Shown: positions 8,687 to 16,056, counted from the first letter of the stretch. The stretch: 32,452 bases of DNA from Pantoea sp. AS-PWVM4 (GCF_000468095.1 NZ_ASZC01000012.1:1-32452); one strand, 5' to 3'. The notes: a model not told the origin generated them from the sequence alone. Translations and numbers: made by a program.

Positions 8687-9766
8687 TTACACCTCGTGTG
8701 ACAGACGCGCCGACAGCACTCCCTGCAGATCCTGATGGATTTCGCGCAGTAAGGTTTCGGTAGTATCCCAGTTGATGCAGGCATCGGTGACGGACACACC
8801 GTATTTCATCTCACTACGCGGCTGCTCAGATGACTGGTTGCCTTCATGAATATGGCTTTCCAGCATCAGGCCAATAATGGAGCGGTTTCCATCTTTAATC
8901 TGGGCAATAGCCGATTCGGCTACTCCGGGCTGACGGCGATAGTCTTTGTTAGAATTGCCATGGCTGCAATCTATCATTAAGGCCGGACGCAGTCCCGCTT
9001 TGAGCATCTCTTTTTCACACTGCGCAACATCTTCCGGGCCGTAATTGGGTGCTTTACCACCACGCAGGATCACATGACCATCCGGATTGCCCTGGGTCTG
9101 CAACAGGCAAACCTGACCGGCCTGGTTGATACCGACAAAACGGTGCGGCATCGCAGCAGCGCGCATGGCGTTAATTGCAGTGCCCAGGCTACCATCGGTA
9201 CCGTTTTTAAAGCCAACCGGCATGGAAAGACCTGAAGCCATCTCACGATGGGTCTGAGATTCGGTGGTACGCGCACCAATCGCTGACCAGCTGAACAGAT
9301 CACCAAGGTATTGTGGGCTATTCGGATCGAGCGCTTCCGTCGCCAGCGGCAGTCCCATCTCCACGAGGTTCACCAGCAGCTGACGCGCAATGTGCAGCCC
9401 GGCTTCCATATCAAACGAGTTGTTCATATAGGGATCGTTGATCAACCCTTTCCAGCCGACGGTAGTACGGGGTTTCTCAAAATAGACACGCATAACGATG
9501 TACAGCTGATCCTTCAACTGTTCAGAAAGGTTTTTCAACAGACCCGCGTATTCAAGTGCAGCTTCAGTATCGTGGATTGAACAAGGACCACATACCACCA
9601 GCAGGCGCGGATCGCGGCCAGCGATGATATCGGAGATAGTCTGACGTGAAGCGGCAATTTGCGCTTCCTGAGCAGCACTCAGCGGGAATTTCGCCTTCAG
9701 TTCTCCGGGGGTAATTAAAATTTGTTCATCGGCGATATGCACATTGTTCAGCGCGTCTTTTTGCAT
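8687..9766 (-). CDS. aroF: 3-deoxy-7-phosphoheptulonate synthase, Tyr-sensitive (DAHP synthase)
   Basis: First step of the shikimate pathway: phosphoenolpyruvate plus erythrose 4-phosphate gives DAHP. It has 359 residues and belongs to the AroF/G/H type I family, with VCGPCSIHD, the KPRTTVGWKGL PEP-binding segment and DCSHGNSNKDY. The MQKDALNNVHI start and the operon with tyrA identify the tyrosine-inhibited AroF isoenzyme. The frame stays open 43 codons upstream to an ATG at 9895, but that stretch runs through the TyrR boxes and lacks family similarity. The start at 9766 has AAAAAGGAT upstream. Confidence 0.96.
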   Translation of the reverse strand: MQKDALNNVHIADEQILITPGELKAKFPLSAAQEAQIAASRQTISDIIAGRDPRLLVVCGPCSIHDTEAALEYAGLLKNLSEQLKDQLYIVMRVYFEKPRTTVGWKGLINDPYMNNSFDMEAGLHIARQLLVNLVEMGLPLATEALDPNSPQYLGDLFSWSAIGARTTESQTHREMASGLSMPVGFKNGTDGSLGTAINAMRAAAMPHRFVGINQAGQVCLLQTQGNPDGHVILRGGKAPNYGPEDVAQCEKEMLKAGLRPALMIDCSHGNSNKDYRRQPGVAESAIAQIKDGNRSIIGLMLESHIHEGNQSSEQPRSEMKYGVSVTDACINWDTTETLLREIHQDLQGVLSARLSHEV

Positions 9767-9838
9767 GATAGCGATCCTTTTTACTCGTTTATGCGTGTTG
9801 GGATCCTCATTGAGGATGGCGCTCACTTTACCATAAGC

Positions 9839-9878
9839 CGTAAATGATGCAATCCATAGATGTACACTTTTATTACCA
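9839..9878 (-). promoter_or_regulatory. Two candidate TyrR boxes upstream of aroF
   Basis: On the minus strand, TGGTAATAAAAGTGTACA (9861-9878) and TGGATTGCATCATTTACG (9839-9856) fit TGTAAA-N6-TTTACA, with the invariant G-N14-C in both. Their centres are 22 bases apart, two helical turns, as in cooperative TyrR sites. E. coli aroF-tyrA is repressed by TyrR with tyrosine. A small inverted repeat (ATCCTCA/TGAGGAT, about 9802-9816) lies between the boxes and the start codon. I could not place a convincing -35/-10 pair. Confidence 0.62.
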
Positions 9879-10066
9879 CATCGTTTTCTCACCATGATAA
9901 ATATAAATTTATTTTTTTAAAAACATGATGTTAAATTAAAAAACCATCCCACAAGCCCAATGGATAAGTGTAAATAATTAATTACACCAACATTCAAAAC
10001 AACATAAGATTATTGCGCAGACCTGCGCTAACATTTTGTTATACGTAGCTTTTCAGGATCAGTTTT

Positions 10067-10588
10067 ATGAGTATTCGCCATGTTGGTCTTCGACCTTTTC
10101 ATTTGCAGGACGCCGCCTCTTTTGCCCAGGCAGTGAATGAATCCCTCACCAGTCTGACGCCCTGGATGGCGTGGGCACACGATAATTATTGCAGCGATGA
10201 GGCTAGCAGTTGGATCAACTTTACTCATATCCAGCGCGTCAAAGGAGAAGCCGAAGAGTTCGCGATTGTCGATGAAAACGATCAGTTGCTGGGCGGTGCC
10301 GGTATTCGTTTTACTCAACAGCCTGGAGAATTTTGCGCATTAGGTTATTGGGTACGATCGACAGCTCAGCGTCAGGGAGTAGCAACACGCGCAGTCGCCC
10401 AGCTGATTACGTTAGGCTTTCAGTCACCTGAGGTGAAGTTGCTGGAGATTCTGGCAGCAGCAGATAACCGCGCCAGCCGTGCAGTGGCAGAGCGCAGTGG
10501 CTTCAGTTTTGTCGATTACCGCTACGGTTTAATCGTGCTGGAAAGTGGCCCGGTGAATACCGCCATTTATCATTTAAAACGCGGATAA
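10067..10588 (+). CDS. GNAT-family N-acetyltransferase (RimJ/RimL-like)
   Basis: 173 residues with the RimJ/RimL-type GNAT layout: N-terminal MSIRHVGLRPFHLQDAASFAQAV, a central beta segment (ALGYWVRSTAQ), and the acetyl-CoA binding motif Q/R-x-x-G-x-A as AQRQGVATRAVAQLI (near residues 105-120). A C-terminal ASRAVAERSGF follows, typical of protein or small-molecule N-acetyltransferases. The substrate cannot be told. It is transcribed alone between aroF and the 3' end of rplS, where E. coli carries unrelated genes, so it is a lineage-specific insertion. The 300 bases between aroF and this gene hold only aroF control sites and AT-rich DNA. Confidence 0.85.
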   Translation: MSIRHVGLRPFHLQDAASFAQAVNESLTSLTPWMAWAHDNYCSDEASSWINFTHIQRVKGEAEEFAIVDENDQLLGGAGIRFTQQPGEFCALGYWVRSTAQRQGVATRAVAQLITLGFQSPEVKLLEILAAADNRASRAVAERSGFSFVDYRYGLIVLESGPVNTAIYHLKRG

Positions 10589-10616
10589 AAAAAGGGGCTG
10601 GCAGATGCCAACCCCT
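10587..10616 (-). terminator. rplS operon terminator, left on the host side of the prophage
   Basis: On the minus strand, AAGGGGTTGGCA and TGCCAGCCCCTT pair, followed by TTTTTTT. The T run is on the minus-strand side, so this mainly terminates leftward transcription, which here fits rplS (rpsP-rimM-trmD-rplS). It overlaps the GNAT stop and can serve that gene only weakly. Confidence 0.75.
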
Positions 10617-10649
10617 TGTTTGCTATTAACTTTGAGATGTCGCTTACGC

Positions 10650-10672
10650 GAGCTCTTAGTTAAGACGCTTTT
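10650..10672 (-). other. attL: rplS 3'-end / prophage junction
   Basis: On the minus strand, CGTCTTAACTAA (10656-10667) reads Arg-Leu-Asn-stop, the C-terminus of ribosomal protein L19 (...IKERLN). Upstream of it the frame reads AAG and then a stop, so the rest of rplS is absent here. To the left is the terminator expected for rplS; to the right is the phage integrase. I infer that the phage recombined within the last rplS codons and that the full gene is rebuilt at attR, outside the window. The exact core length cannot be set from one junction. Confidence 0.7.
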
Positions 10673-10767
10673 ACTAGCACATATTAGAAAACAATGATTT
10701 ACAATAACAACAATAAGTTACGCACATCCTAAGCATGGTTTAGACCATCCTCGCACATGCTGCGTAG

Positions 10768-11799
10768 TCAAACCGTGGACAAAAGACGACTAAGCGGATT
10801 CAGTTCTGCCGCCTCTTCCAAGTGATCCGGTGCAAAGTGTGCATAACGCATCGTTTCACGGATATTCGCGTGACCAAGTATGCGTTGCAGAACGAGGATG
10901 TTTCCGCCGTTCATCATAAAGTGGCTTGCGAAAGTGTGCCGCAGAACGTGGGTCATCTGCCCTTCCACTAATTCAATATCCGTTAGCGCCAGCGCCTTTT
11001 TAAATTCCTGGTAGCAGGGCTTAAACATCCGCCCCTCCAGCTTTTCCATTTCCTTAAACAGCCACACAGGTATAGGCACTGTTCTGTTTTTGCCGCCTTT
11101 GGTTTTGGTGAAAGTAAGTTTGTACTTTGAAAGCTGGGAACGGGTTAGCCTTTCTGCTTCACTCCAGCGTGCGCCAGTGGCAAGACAAACTTTAACAATC
11201 TGCGTCAGATGTGGTTTTCCATATCGACCCATTGCATCAAGTAACTTCTTGATCTGCTCGTCAGTCAGCCAAGACATTTCCTTCTCGGTTTCTTTAAATA
11301 TACGAAGGCCATCAAGAGGGTTTGGCAATTTCCATTCGCCAAGCCGTTTTAGCTCATTGAATACGGCGTATAGATATTGATGCTCGCGATTGACTGTTAT
11401 CGGTTTGACTTTCCATTTTTCAGGGTCGGTATGATAACCGTTGCTGATTTCCCCGCTGAGACGGCGCTCCCTGTAATGCGCCCACTGTTTAGGGGTGATT
11501 TGCGAAGCGATGGGATCACCAAGCCCGTTACAAACAATATCAAGTTTCGCTTTGCGGGATTTATTGGCTGCGAGCTGTTTGCCGTGTAGGTCATTCCAAA
11601 GCGTGATTAGTTCACTGAGCTTGCGCCGATCTTCTTTTTCTCCCAACCACGGCTTTTGATTTGCCTCATCGCGTTTGTAAGTTTCATAAGCTACTGCCTC
11701 GCCTTTAGTCGCGAATGTCTTACGAATGCGACGGCTTCCCCTTCCATCTATATAGAAGTCACAAAGCCATTCACCTGTTGGGAGTTTTTTAGCCGCCAT
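10768..11799 (-). CDS. int: P2-type tyrosine integrase
   Basis: Site-specific recombinase for phage integration and, with Cox, excision. It has 343 residues. An N-terminal arm-binding region precedes the catalytic domain carrying Arg211 (ATGARWSEAERL), His284-x2-Arg287 (HVLRHTFASH), His310 (ILGHANI) and the nucleophile Tyr319 (MRYAHF). It starts 4 bases after the repressor stop and is co-oriented with it, as in 186 and P2. No clear Shine-Dalgarno sequence precedes the ATG, so translation may be coupled to the repressor. The C-terminus points to the rplS junction. Confidence 0.96.
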   Translation of the reverse strand: MAAKKLPTGEWLCDFYIDGRGSRRIRKTFATKGEAVAYETYKRDEANQKPWLGEKEDRRKLSELITLWNDLHGKQLAANKSRKAKLDIVCNGLGDPIASQITPKQWAHYRERRLSGEISNGYHTDPEKWKVKPITVNREHQYLYAVFNELKRLGEWKLPNPLDGLRIFKETEKEMSWLTDEQIKKLLDAMGRYGKPHLTQIVKVCLATGARWSEAERLTRSQLSKYKLTFTKTKGGKNRTVPIPVWLFKEMEKLEGRMFKPCYQEFKKALALTDIELVEGQMTHVLRHTFASHFMMNGGNILVLQRILGHANIRETMRYAHFAPDHLEEAAELNPLSRLLSTV

Positions 11800-11803
11800 A
11801 GAT

Positions 11804-12661
11804 TCAAGAGTTTTTGCTAAGAGTGATTAGAACCATGCCCACGCATTCAATATCGTCAGCGTTGCATTCGAACCGGGACGACTCGTTTTTTACGTTCAGT
11901 CTGTTGCCAGGCAAACGCGATACGTCGTAAACGTCAATGATGCCGTCCAGGTCAATCACCCAGCGACCATTACCAATGGTTTTTGCATCCAGATCGACAC
12001 ACCATTGGTTTGAGCCTTTGACTATTAAGGCAGGGTTATTAATGGAATCATCTAAGAGAGAACTATCGCAATACCACGCACCGTGCTCACTCATGATTCC
12101 TGTATGAATTGAATATTTTGGAATGCACCGTATTTCATCCGGCAGTGAATGCGATGTGTTTTCCTCGCTATGCATAGCTCCTTTCCCTGTGGCGAGCCAG
12201 TAAAGAGATGCTCCGGTATCTAACGCGCACGCGATAACTACTTCGCCGGGAAAATGGTCTCTGCGCACCCATGCGCTCATGGTTGGTGAGGGTATATCAA
12301 GATAGTCGCCAAGTTCCTTTTGTAAGTTGAAACCATAGGCTTGCATCAATCGGCGTATTACCGGCTTACCACCTGATTCAAGCATCGAAGCAAGCAAAGC
12401 CTTTCCTTTAAGCAGGAAGTGTGTTTCTTTGGGTGAGTTTGCATTTGTAAACTCACCACTAACCAGCCAGTTCAAATCCGCACCAGTTTCGAGTGCGCAC
12501 TGAACAATGTAGTCACCAGGAAGGTTCCCGCGCTTTAGCCAATTATTAACGGTGCCAATTGGCATGCCTGCTAAATCAGCATATGCCTGACGCGTGCTAA
12601 CTCCATAAGAATCAAGGATTCTTCCTAAAATTTCACGAACATCACCATATGAGCCAGGCAT
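11804..12661 (-). CDS. 186-type CI repressor with duplicated N-terminal domain
   Basis: Lysogeny repressor. The C-terminal part (about 165-285) resembles the 186 CI C-terminal domain (WVIDLDGIIDVYDVSRLPGNRLNV...FECNADDIECVGMVLI), not an S24 peptidase. The N-terminal part holds two copies of a CI-type HTH domain: residues about 8-68 (MPIGTVNNWLKRGNLPGDYIV...ETGADLNWLVSGE) and about 92-160 (IPSPTMSAWVRRDHFPGEVVI...DTGASLYWLATGKG). It has 285 residues, against about 190 for 186 CI, from memory. The RBS is TTGGAGG. Because it lacks a self-cleavage domain, induction probably needs an antirepressor, for which the LexA-controlled unit near 18545 is the candidate. Confidence 0.88.
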   Translation of the reverse strand: MPGSYGDVREILGRILDSYGVSTRQAYADLAGMPIGTVNNWLKRGNLPGDYIVQCALETGADLNWLVSGEFTNANSPKETHFLLKGKALLASMLESGGKPVIRRLMQAYGFNLQKELGDYLDIPSPTMSAWVRRDHFPGEVVIACALDTGASLYWLATGKGAMHSEENTSHSLPDEIRCIPKYSIHTGIMSEHGAWYCDSSLLDDSINNPALIVKGSNQWCVDLDAKTIGNGRWVIDLDGIIDVYDVSRLPGNRLNVKNESSRFECNADDIECVGMVLITLSKNS

Positions 12662-12705
12662 CCAACCTCCAAAATATATTTATGATTATGCTTACACATA
12701 GCCAA

Positions 12706-12750
12706 ATGATCACTATCATCCATTTTTCACACCGCGAAATGTGCTAAAAT
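12706..12750 (+). promoter_or_regulatory. Early promoter/operator region (repressor-cox switch)
   Basis: The spacer between repressor and cox contains the inverted repeat ATGAT-CACT-ATCAT (12706-12719). It also has an extended -10, TGC-TAAAAT (12742-12750), pointing towards cox; its -35 is poor. This is the place where the lysogenic and early promoters face each other in P2-like phages. The inverted repeat is a candidate CI or Cox operator. Confidence 0.5.
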
Positions 12751-12785
12751 CTACTCAAAAAGAACCTAACCGAGGATATTCACCT

Positions 12786-13013
12786 ATGAGTATTCAAATT
12801 GCAATCCCTTCAGGCCCGGACTTCCTCTCATATGACGAGTTTGCACAGCAGTATGGATGCTGCCTAAACACCGTTAAAGAAATGGTGAAAAGGGGCGAAC
12901 TCCTTATCGTTCCTCGCTCCCGTGAGGGTGGTTTAGGCCGTATCAATATGGTCGCGTTCCGTGCTCGTCTTTTGGCTCAGGCGCTGAATTCAAACTACGC
13001 CGTGTTTCAGTAA
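12786..13013 (+). CDS. cox: Cox-type excisionase/repressor
   Basis: 75 residues, a winged-helix/MerR-like DNA-binding protein of the P2 Cox family: SYDEFAQQYGCCLNTVKEMVKRGELLIVPRSREGG then a helical tail. Cox directs excision and represses the lysogenic promoter. It is the first gene of the rightward early operon, opposite CI. An upstream in-frame ATG at 12741 lies inside the promoter's -10 region, so the start at 12786, with GAGGA upstream, is preferred. The name Apl (the 186 counterpart) would describe the same role. Confidence 0.8.
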   Translation: MSIQIAIPSGPDFLSYDEFAQQYGCCLNTVKEMVKRGELLIVPRSREGGLGRINMVAFRARLLAQALNSNYAVFQ

Positions 13014-13045
13014 CTTAATTTTGTAAGTTAAAAGGAGCAATTGGC

Positions 13046-13555
13046 ATGTTTGATTATCAGACTTCCACCCAAAAACACTATGACGACGCCTGCCGTCAGT
13101 TTGCATTAGCACATAACATGGTTGAATTGGCCCAACAGGCTGGCATGAAAGTGCAAACACTGCGTAACAAACTAAACCCTGATCAGATTCATCAATTAAC
13201 GGTAAGTGAGATGCTGCTCCTTACTGACCTTACTGAAGATGCAACGCTGATTGATGGGGCACTGGCTCAATTGCAGTGTCTTCCATGTGTACCGGTAAAC
13301 GAAGTTGCTAATGACAAATTCCCGGCTTATGTGCTGAAAGCAACCGCCGAGATTGGCGCGCTGGCGGCTAACGCTGCAAGCCAGGACAAAATCACTACGG
13401 CATGCCGTCGCAGTGTGGTTCAAAGCGTTAACACCGGTATTCGCTGTCTGACTCTTGCTGCTCTGGCCGTTCAGGCTCGCATTCATTCAAACCCTGCACT
13501 GGCGGGCACCGCTGATGTTATTAGCGGGATCGGTGCATCCATTGGTATGGGCTAG
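13046..13555 (+). CDS. CII-type phage regulatory protein (CP76 family)
   Basis: 169 residues, the length I recall for 186 CII. An N-terminal HTH (MVELAQQAGMKVQTLRNKLNPD, about 28-49) is followed by a helical C-terminal part rich in Ala. In 186, CII activates transcription that establishes CI at infection. It sits right after cox behind an AAAGGAGC ribosome binding site, the position expected in 186-like rather than P2 phages. Confidence 0.88.
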   Translation: MFDYQTSTQKHYDDACRQFALAHNMVELAQQAGMKVQTLRNKLNPDQIHQLTVSEMLLLTDLTEDATLIDGALAQLQCLPCVPVNEVANDKFPAYVLKATAEIGALAANAASQDKITTACRRSVVQSVNTGIRCLTLAALAVQARIHSNPALAGTADVISGIGASIGMG

Positions 13556-13559
13556 GACT

Positions 13560-13757
13560 ATGGGGGAAGGCTTCACGTATTACTTTCGCTATCGCGGAAA
13601 TGAAATGTCAGTAGATGCGGAAAATGTCTCGCTTTATTACCCGTCAATATCCGGCGACGGCAGCGGTTTTTTCACGCTGGTAAATGGTGAACGCTTCCGG
13701 GGTGAAAACGTAAGAGAAGTTAAAAAGGGGAAAAGTGAATTATGCCGGTATTTGTAA
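13560..13757 (+). CDS. Small phage protein, function unknown
   Basis: 65 residues starting MGEGFTYYFRYRGNEMSVDAEN. No motif is recognised; it is predicted soluble and beta-rich, without a signal or membrane segment. The frame is open further back into the CII gene, but the ATG four bases after the CII stop is the sensible start. It overlaps the next gene by 16 bases, so it belongs to the early operon. Confidence 0.6.
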   Translation: MGEGFTYYFRYRGNEMSVDAENVSLYYPSISGDGSGFFTLVNGERFRGENVREVKKGKSELCRYL

Positions 13758-13936
13758 CACTGTTAAAAAATCAGTCACCGCATCAACAGTTAAAAACGTT
13801 TGGACATGGCTGGATTGAAACCGTAAACGGCAGGCGTTGGCACCCGGCACACTCTCAGGCCGAGCTGCTGGCAGGTTTAACCCGTAATAGGAAAAAATCA
13901 TGGATTACAAAGCTGAAAACATTACTGTTCAGATGA
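13742..13936 (+). CDS. Phage filamentation protein Fil-like
   Basis: 64 residues with a FVTLLKNQSP opening and a GHGWIETVNGRRWHPAHSQAELLAGLTR core. These resemble the Fil family of 186-like phages (DUF2724), whose expression blocks host cell division. The C-terminus is basic (RNRKKSWITKLKTLLFR). It overlaps the genes on both sides within the early operon. The family call comes from memory of the motif and is moderately sure. Confidence 0.65.
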   Translation: MPVFVTLLKNQSPHQQLKTFGHGWIETVNGRRWHPAHSQAELLAGLTRNRKKSWITKLKTLLFR

Positions 13937-14238
13937 ACGCCGGGCAGCGTGCTGATGCTCTGAATCACATTTCTTTACTTCGTACCATGACGAACGGTGA
14001 TTGCAGCAATGAATTAAAGCGCTTCATCAACGCCATGCGCAATAAACGTGATTCGCAGCATGATAAAAACAGCCGCGCATTAAGCGCAATTTTCTTTCTG
14101 GCAAATATCAGCAAAGAACGTCACAGCGTTGAATACAGTGAACTGACGAGTGACGAGGTAAAGGCGCTGATTAGTGCAATGAATCACTTTCGTGCAGTCG
14201 TGAGTTTATTTCCTAAGAAATTGACACTTCCTAATTAA
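13900..14238 (+). CDS. DUF5347-like phage early protein
   Basis: 112 residues, soluble and mainly helical (ADALNHISLLRTMTNGDCSNELKRFINAMRNKRDS). Short proteins of this type regularly follow Fil in P2-like early operons. No catalytic motif is seen and its role is unknown. It overlaps the Fil-like gene by 37 bases in another frame. Confidence 0.65.
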   Translation: MDYKAENITVQMNAGQRADALNHISLLRTMTNGDCSNELKRFINAMRNKRDSQHDKNSRALSAIFFLANISKERHSVEYSELTSDEVKALISAMNHFRAVVSLFPKKLTLPN

Positions 14239-14258
14239 TTAACCCAAAGAAAACAAAT

Positions 14259-14288
14259 GGCGTAAATCCGCCGGGCACTTTTTTGCCC
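14259..14288 (+). other. Two adjacent small hairpins in the early operon
   Basis: The 69-base gap before the next gene holds GGCG-TAAATC-CGCC (14259-14272) and, directly after, GGGCA-CTTTTT-TGCCC (14273-14288). There is no T run after the second stem. They could be a weak pause or processing site; no function is shown. Confidence 0.35.
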
Positions 14289-14307
14289 TAATTCTGGAGA
14301 AACAGAT

Positions 14308-14538
14308 ATGCGAAATATTGAAACACGGAAATTCAGCGCAGAAGTGGAACAGCTTTCCACAATCATCACATCAGCACGCGCGAAAGAACGCGCCGAGCGC
14401 GGCCTGCTGGTAGCACGTCGCCTTACTGGTCTTGCAATGCAAATTCAACAAAAAGGTTTAAGCGGTGTTGAGGCTGCCGAACTTATCCGCCAGGAAGCAG
14501 AGCGTTATCAAAACGAAGCACAGGAGGCAATGCACTGA
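14308..14538 (+). CDS. DUF2732-like phage protein
   Basis: 76 residues, almost wholly helical and charged (EQLSTIITSARAKERAERGLLVARRLTGLAMQIQQKGLSG), resembling DUF2732 proteins of P2-like early operons. The last base of its stop codon is the first base of the next ATG, so the two genes are coupled. The RBS is TGGAGA. Function unknown. Confidence 0.7.
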   Translation: MRNIETRKFSAEVEQLSTIITSARAKERAERGLLVARRLTGLAMQIQQKGLSGVEAAELIRQEAERYQNEAQEAMH

Positions 14539-14765
14539 TGGCCGATTCAATGGATTTAGTCCAGCAGCGCGTTCAGGAGGAACTGGCGCGCAATCTGGCA
14601 CACGCTACTAACCGCCCTGCTGGGGCGTGTGAGTTTTTCTGTCAATCATGCGGAGAGGAAATCCCTGAGAAACGTCGTCGCGCGTTGCCGGGTGTTGAAC
14701 TGTGCGTGACATGCAAAGAATTAAGTGAATGGAAAGAAGTTAATTATAAAGGAGGGAGAGTATGA
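14538..14765 (+). CDS. TraR/DksA-type zinc-finger protein
   Basis: 75 residues with the four-cysteine zinc finger C-x2-C-(17)-C-x2-C seen in FFCQSCGEEIPEKRRR...GVELCVTCKEL, the hallmark of the TraR/DksA C-terminal finger family common in P2-like phages. The N-terminal helix (LVQQRVQEELARNLAH) is short, as in TraR, which binds RNA polymerase in the secondary channel without ppGpp. A role in tuning host transcription is an inference. Its stop overlaps the next start (ATGA). Confidence 0.85.
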   Translation: MADSMDLVQQRVQEELARNLAHATNRPAGACEFFCQSCGEEIPEKRRRALPGVELCVTCKELSEWKEVNYKGGRV

Positions 14766-15196
14766 CTATTAATCGATTGACTATTGAAAGTCTGAATACA
14801 CTTATAGGTATCGAATCGCTGGCAAGTGATAGCGCCCTCGAAGGTAAGCGTTTAGCCGACCAGATTTATCACTCAGATATAGTTTCTGCACTGAAGGAGC
14901 TTAGAAATTACAGGATTTCTGAGTCTGTCCAGACTGTGCATCACTGGTCTGATTTATGCACTGATAATTTTCCTTCAATGCCTGATGGTCGTGCGAAAAT
15001 AGGCGTCTTTTCTTGGATGGATTGGAATCAGCTTAGCTCGCTTGGCCTAATTATTAGAATCAATAGGGAAATTCTCCACCCTTTAGGGTTGGCTTTATTC
15101 CGTGATGATGAAAAAGGTATATCTGAGGGGGCGTTAATTGCACCTGATAGAGAGTGGCATTACTCAGAAAAATTAAAAAAAGGGGGGGCGCAATGA
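14762..15196 (+). CDS. Phage protein of unknown function
   Basis: 144 residues, soluble. The C-terminal half (FSWMDWNQLSSLGLIIRINREILHPLGLALFRDDEKGISEGALIAPDREWHY) recalls a class of short phage proteins with a HPLGLAL segment; their function is unknown to me. Its base composition is visibly more AT-rich than gpA downstream. Its 3' end contains an A7 followed by G7 tract that doubles as the ribosome binding site of dam. It overlaps both neighbours by 4 bases. Confidence 0.7.
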   Translation: MTINRLTIESLNTLIGIESLASDSALEGKRLADQIYHSDIVSALKELRNYRISESVQTVHHWSDLCTDNFPSMPDGRAKIGVFSWMDWNQLSSLGLIIRINREILHPLGLALFRDDEKGISEGALIAPDREWHYSEKLKKGGAQ

Positions 15197-16056
15197 GCAC
15201 TATCCTTAAGTGGGCGGGCAATAAGTCTCGTGTCATGTCCGAACTGCTGACGCACCTGCCAGCAGGAAATCGCCTGGTTGAACCATTCGCTGGTTCCTGT
15301 GCCGTGATGATGAATACTGATTACCGGGAATATCTTATTGCCGACATTAATCACGATTTAATTAATCTCTACCAGCAGATAAAAGAACACTCCAGCCCGT
15401 TTATCATGGCGGCGTTTACTCTTTTCACTCAGAACAGGACAGAGGAAAGTTATTACCAGATACGCGACGAATTCAATAATAGTGCTTCAATGCCTCTGCT
15501 GGAACGTGCTGCACATTTTCTTTATTTGAATCGCCACGGATATCGGGGTGTATGTCGCTATAACCGTCGGGGGGAATTCAACATCCCATACGGTAATTAT
15601 GCCGAGCCATATTTCCCCCTGGCTGAAATAGAGACGTTTGCTGAGAAAGCGCGGCGGGCAACATTCATTTGTGCTGATTACCGTGAAACTCTGGACATGG
15701 TGAAAACGGGTGATGTTGTTTACTGCGATCCGCCGTATCACGGCACATTCACCGATTATCACACAGGCGGGTTTACCGAAGACGACCAGCACTCACTGGC
15801 CTGTTACCTGCTGGGCGTCTCTGAAAGCCACCCTGTAGTTGTTTCCAACAGCGATACCATGTTTACCCGCAGCATTTACCGCGCATTTGGAATTACCAAA
15901 ATCAGCGTAGCCCGTGCTGTTGGCGTTAAAGCCGGCGAGAAAAAGCGCGCATCGGAAATTATTGCAGTTCGCACCCCGAAGTGGACTCCTGATTTTATTG
16001 GTTTCGATATGGCAAGCGGCTCTGACTGGTCACCAGAAATACAGGCGACAAAATGA
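15193..16056 (+). CDS. dam: Phage Dam-type DNA adenine N6-methyltransferase
   Basis: Transfers methyl from S-adenosylmethionine to adenine, very likely in GATC. It has 287 residues of the D12/Dam family: [11 protein letters not shown] at the N-terminus, the SAM-binding [14 protein letters not shown], and the catalytic DPPY in [12 protein letters not shown]. No cognate restriction gene is present. The frame extends 13 codons upstream, but the ATG at 15193 begins [11 protein letters not shown] and sits behind a G7 ribosome binding site. Start and stop overlap the neighbouring genes by 4 bases. It may protect phage DNA or modulate replication beside gpA. Confidence 0.93.
   Translation: MSTILKWAGNKSRVMSELLTHLPAGNRLVEPFAGSCAVMMNTDYREYLIADINHDLINLYQQIKEHSSPFIMAAFTLFTQNRTEESYYQIRDEFNNSASMPLLERAAHFLYLNRHGYRGVCRYNRRGEFNIPYGNYAEPYFPLAEIETFAEKARRATFICADYRETLDMVKTGDVVYCDPPYHGTFTDYHTGGFTEDDQHSLACYLLGVSESHPVVVSNSDTMFTRSIYRAFGITKISVARAVGVKAGEKKRASEIIAVRTPKWTPDFIGFDMASGSDWSPEIQATK

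Noticed and set aside
9767..9895. N-terminal extension of aroF to an upstream ATG
   Set aside because: The extra 43 codons cover the TyrR boxes and leader; known AroF proteins start MQKDALNN.
10589..10680. tRNA gene at the integration site
   Set aside because: No cloverleaf or T-loop sequence is present; the conserved sequence instead reads as the rplS C-terminus.
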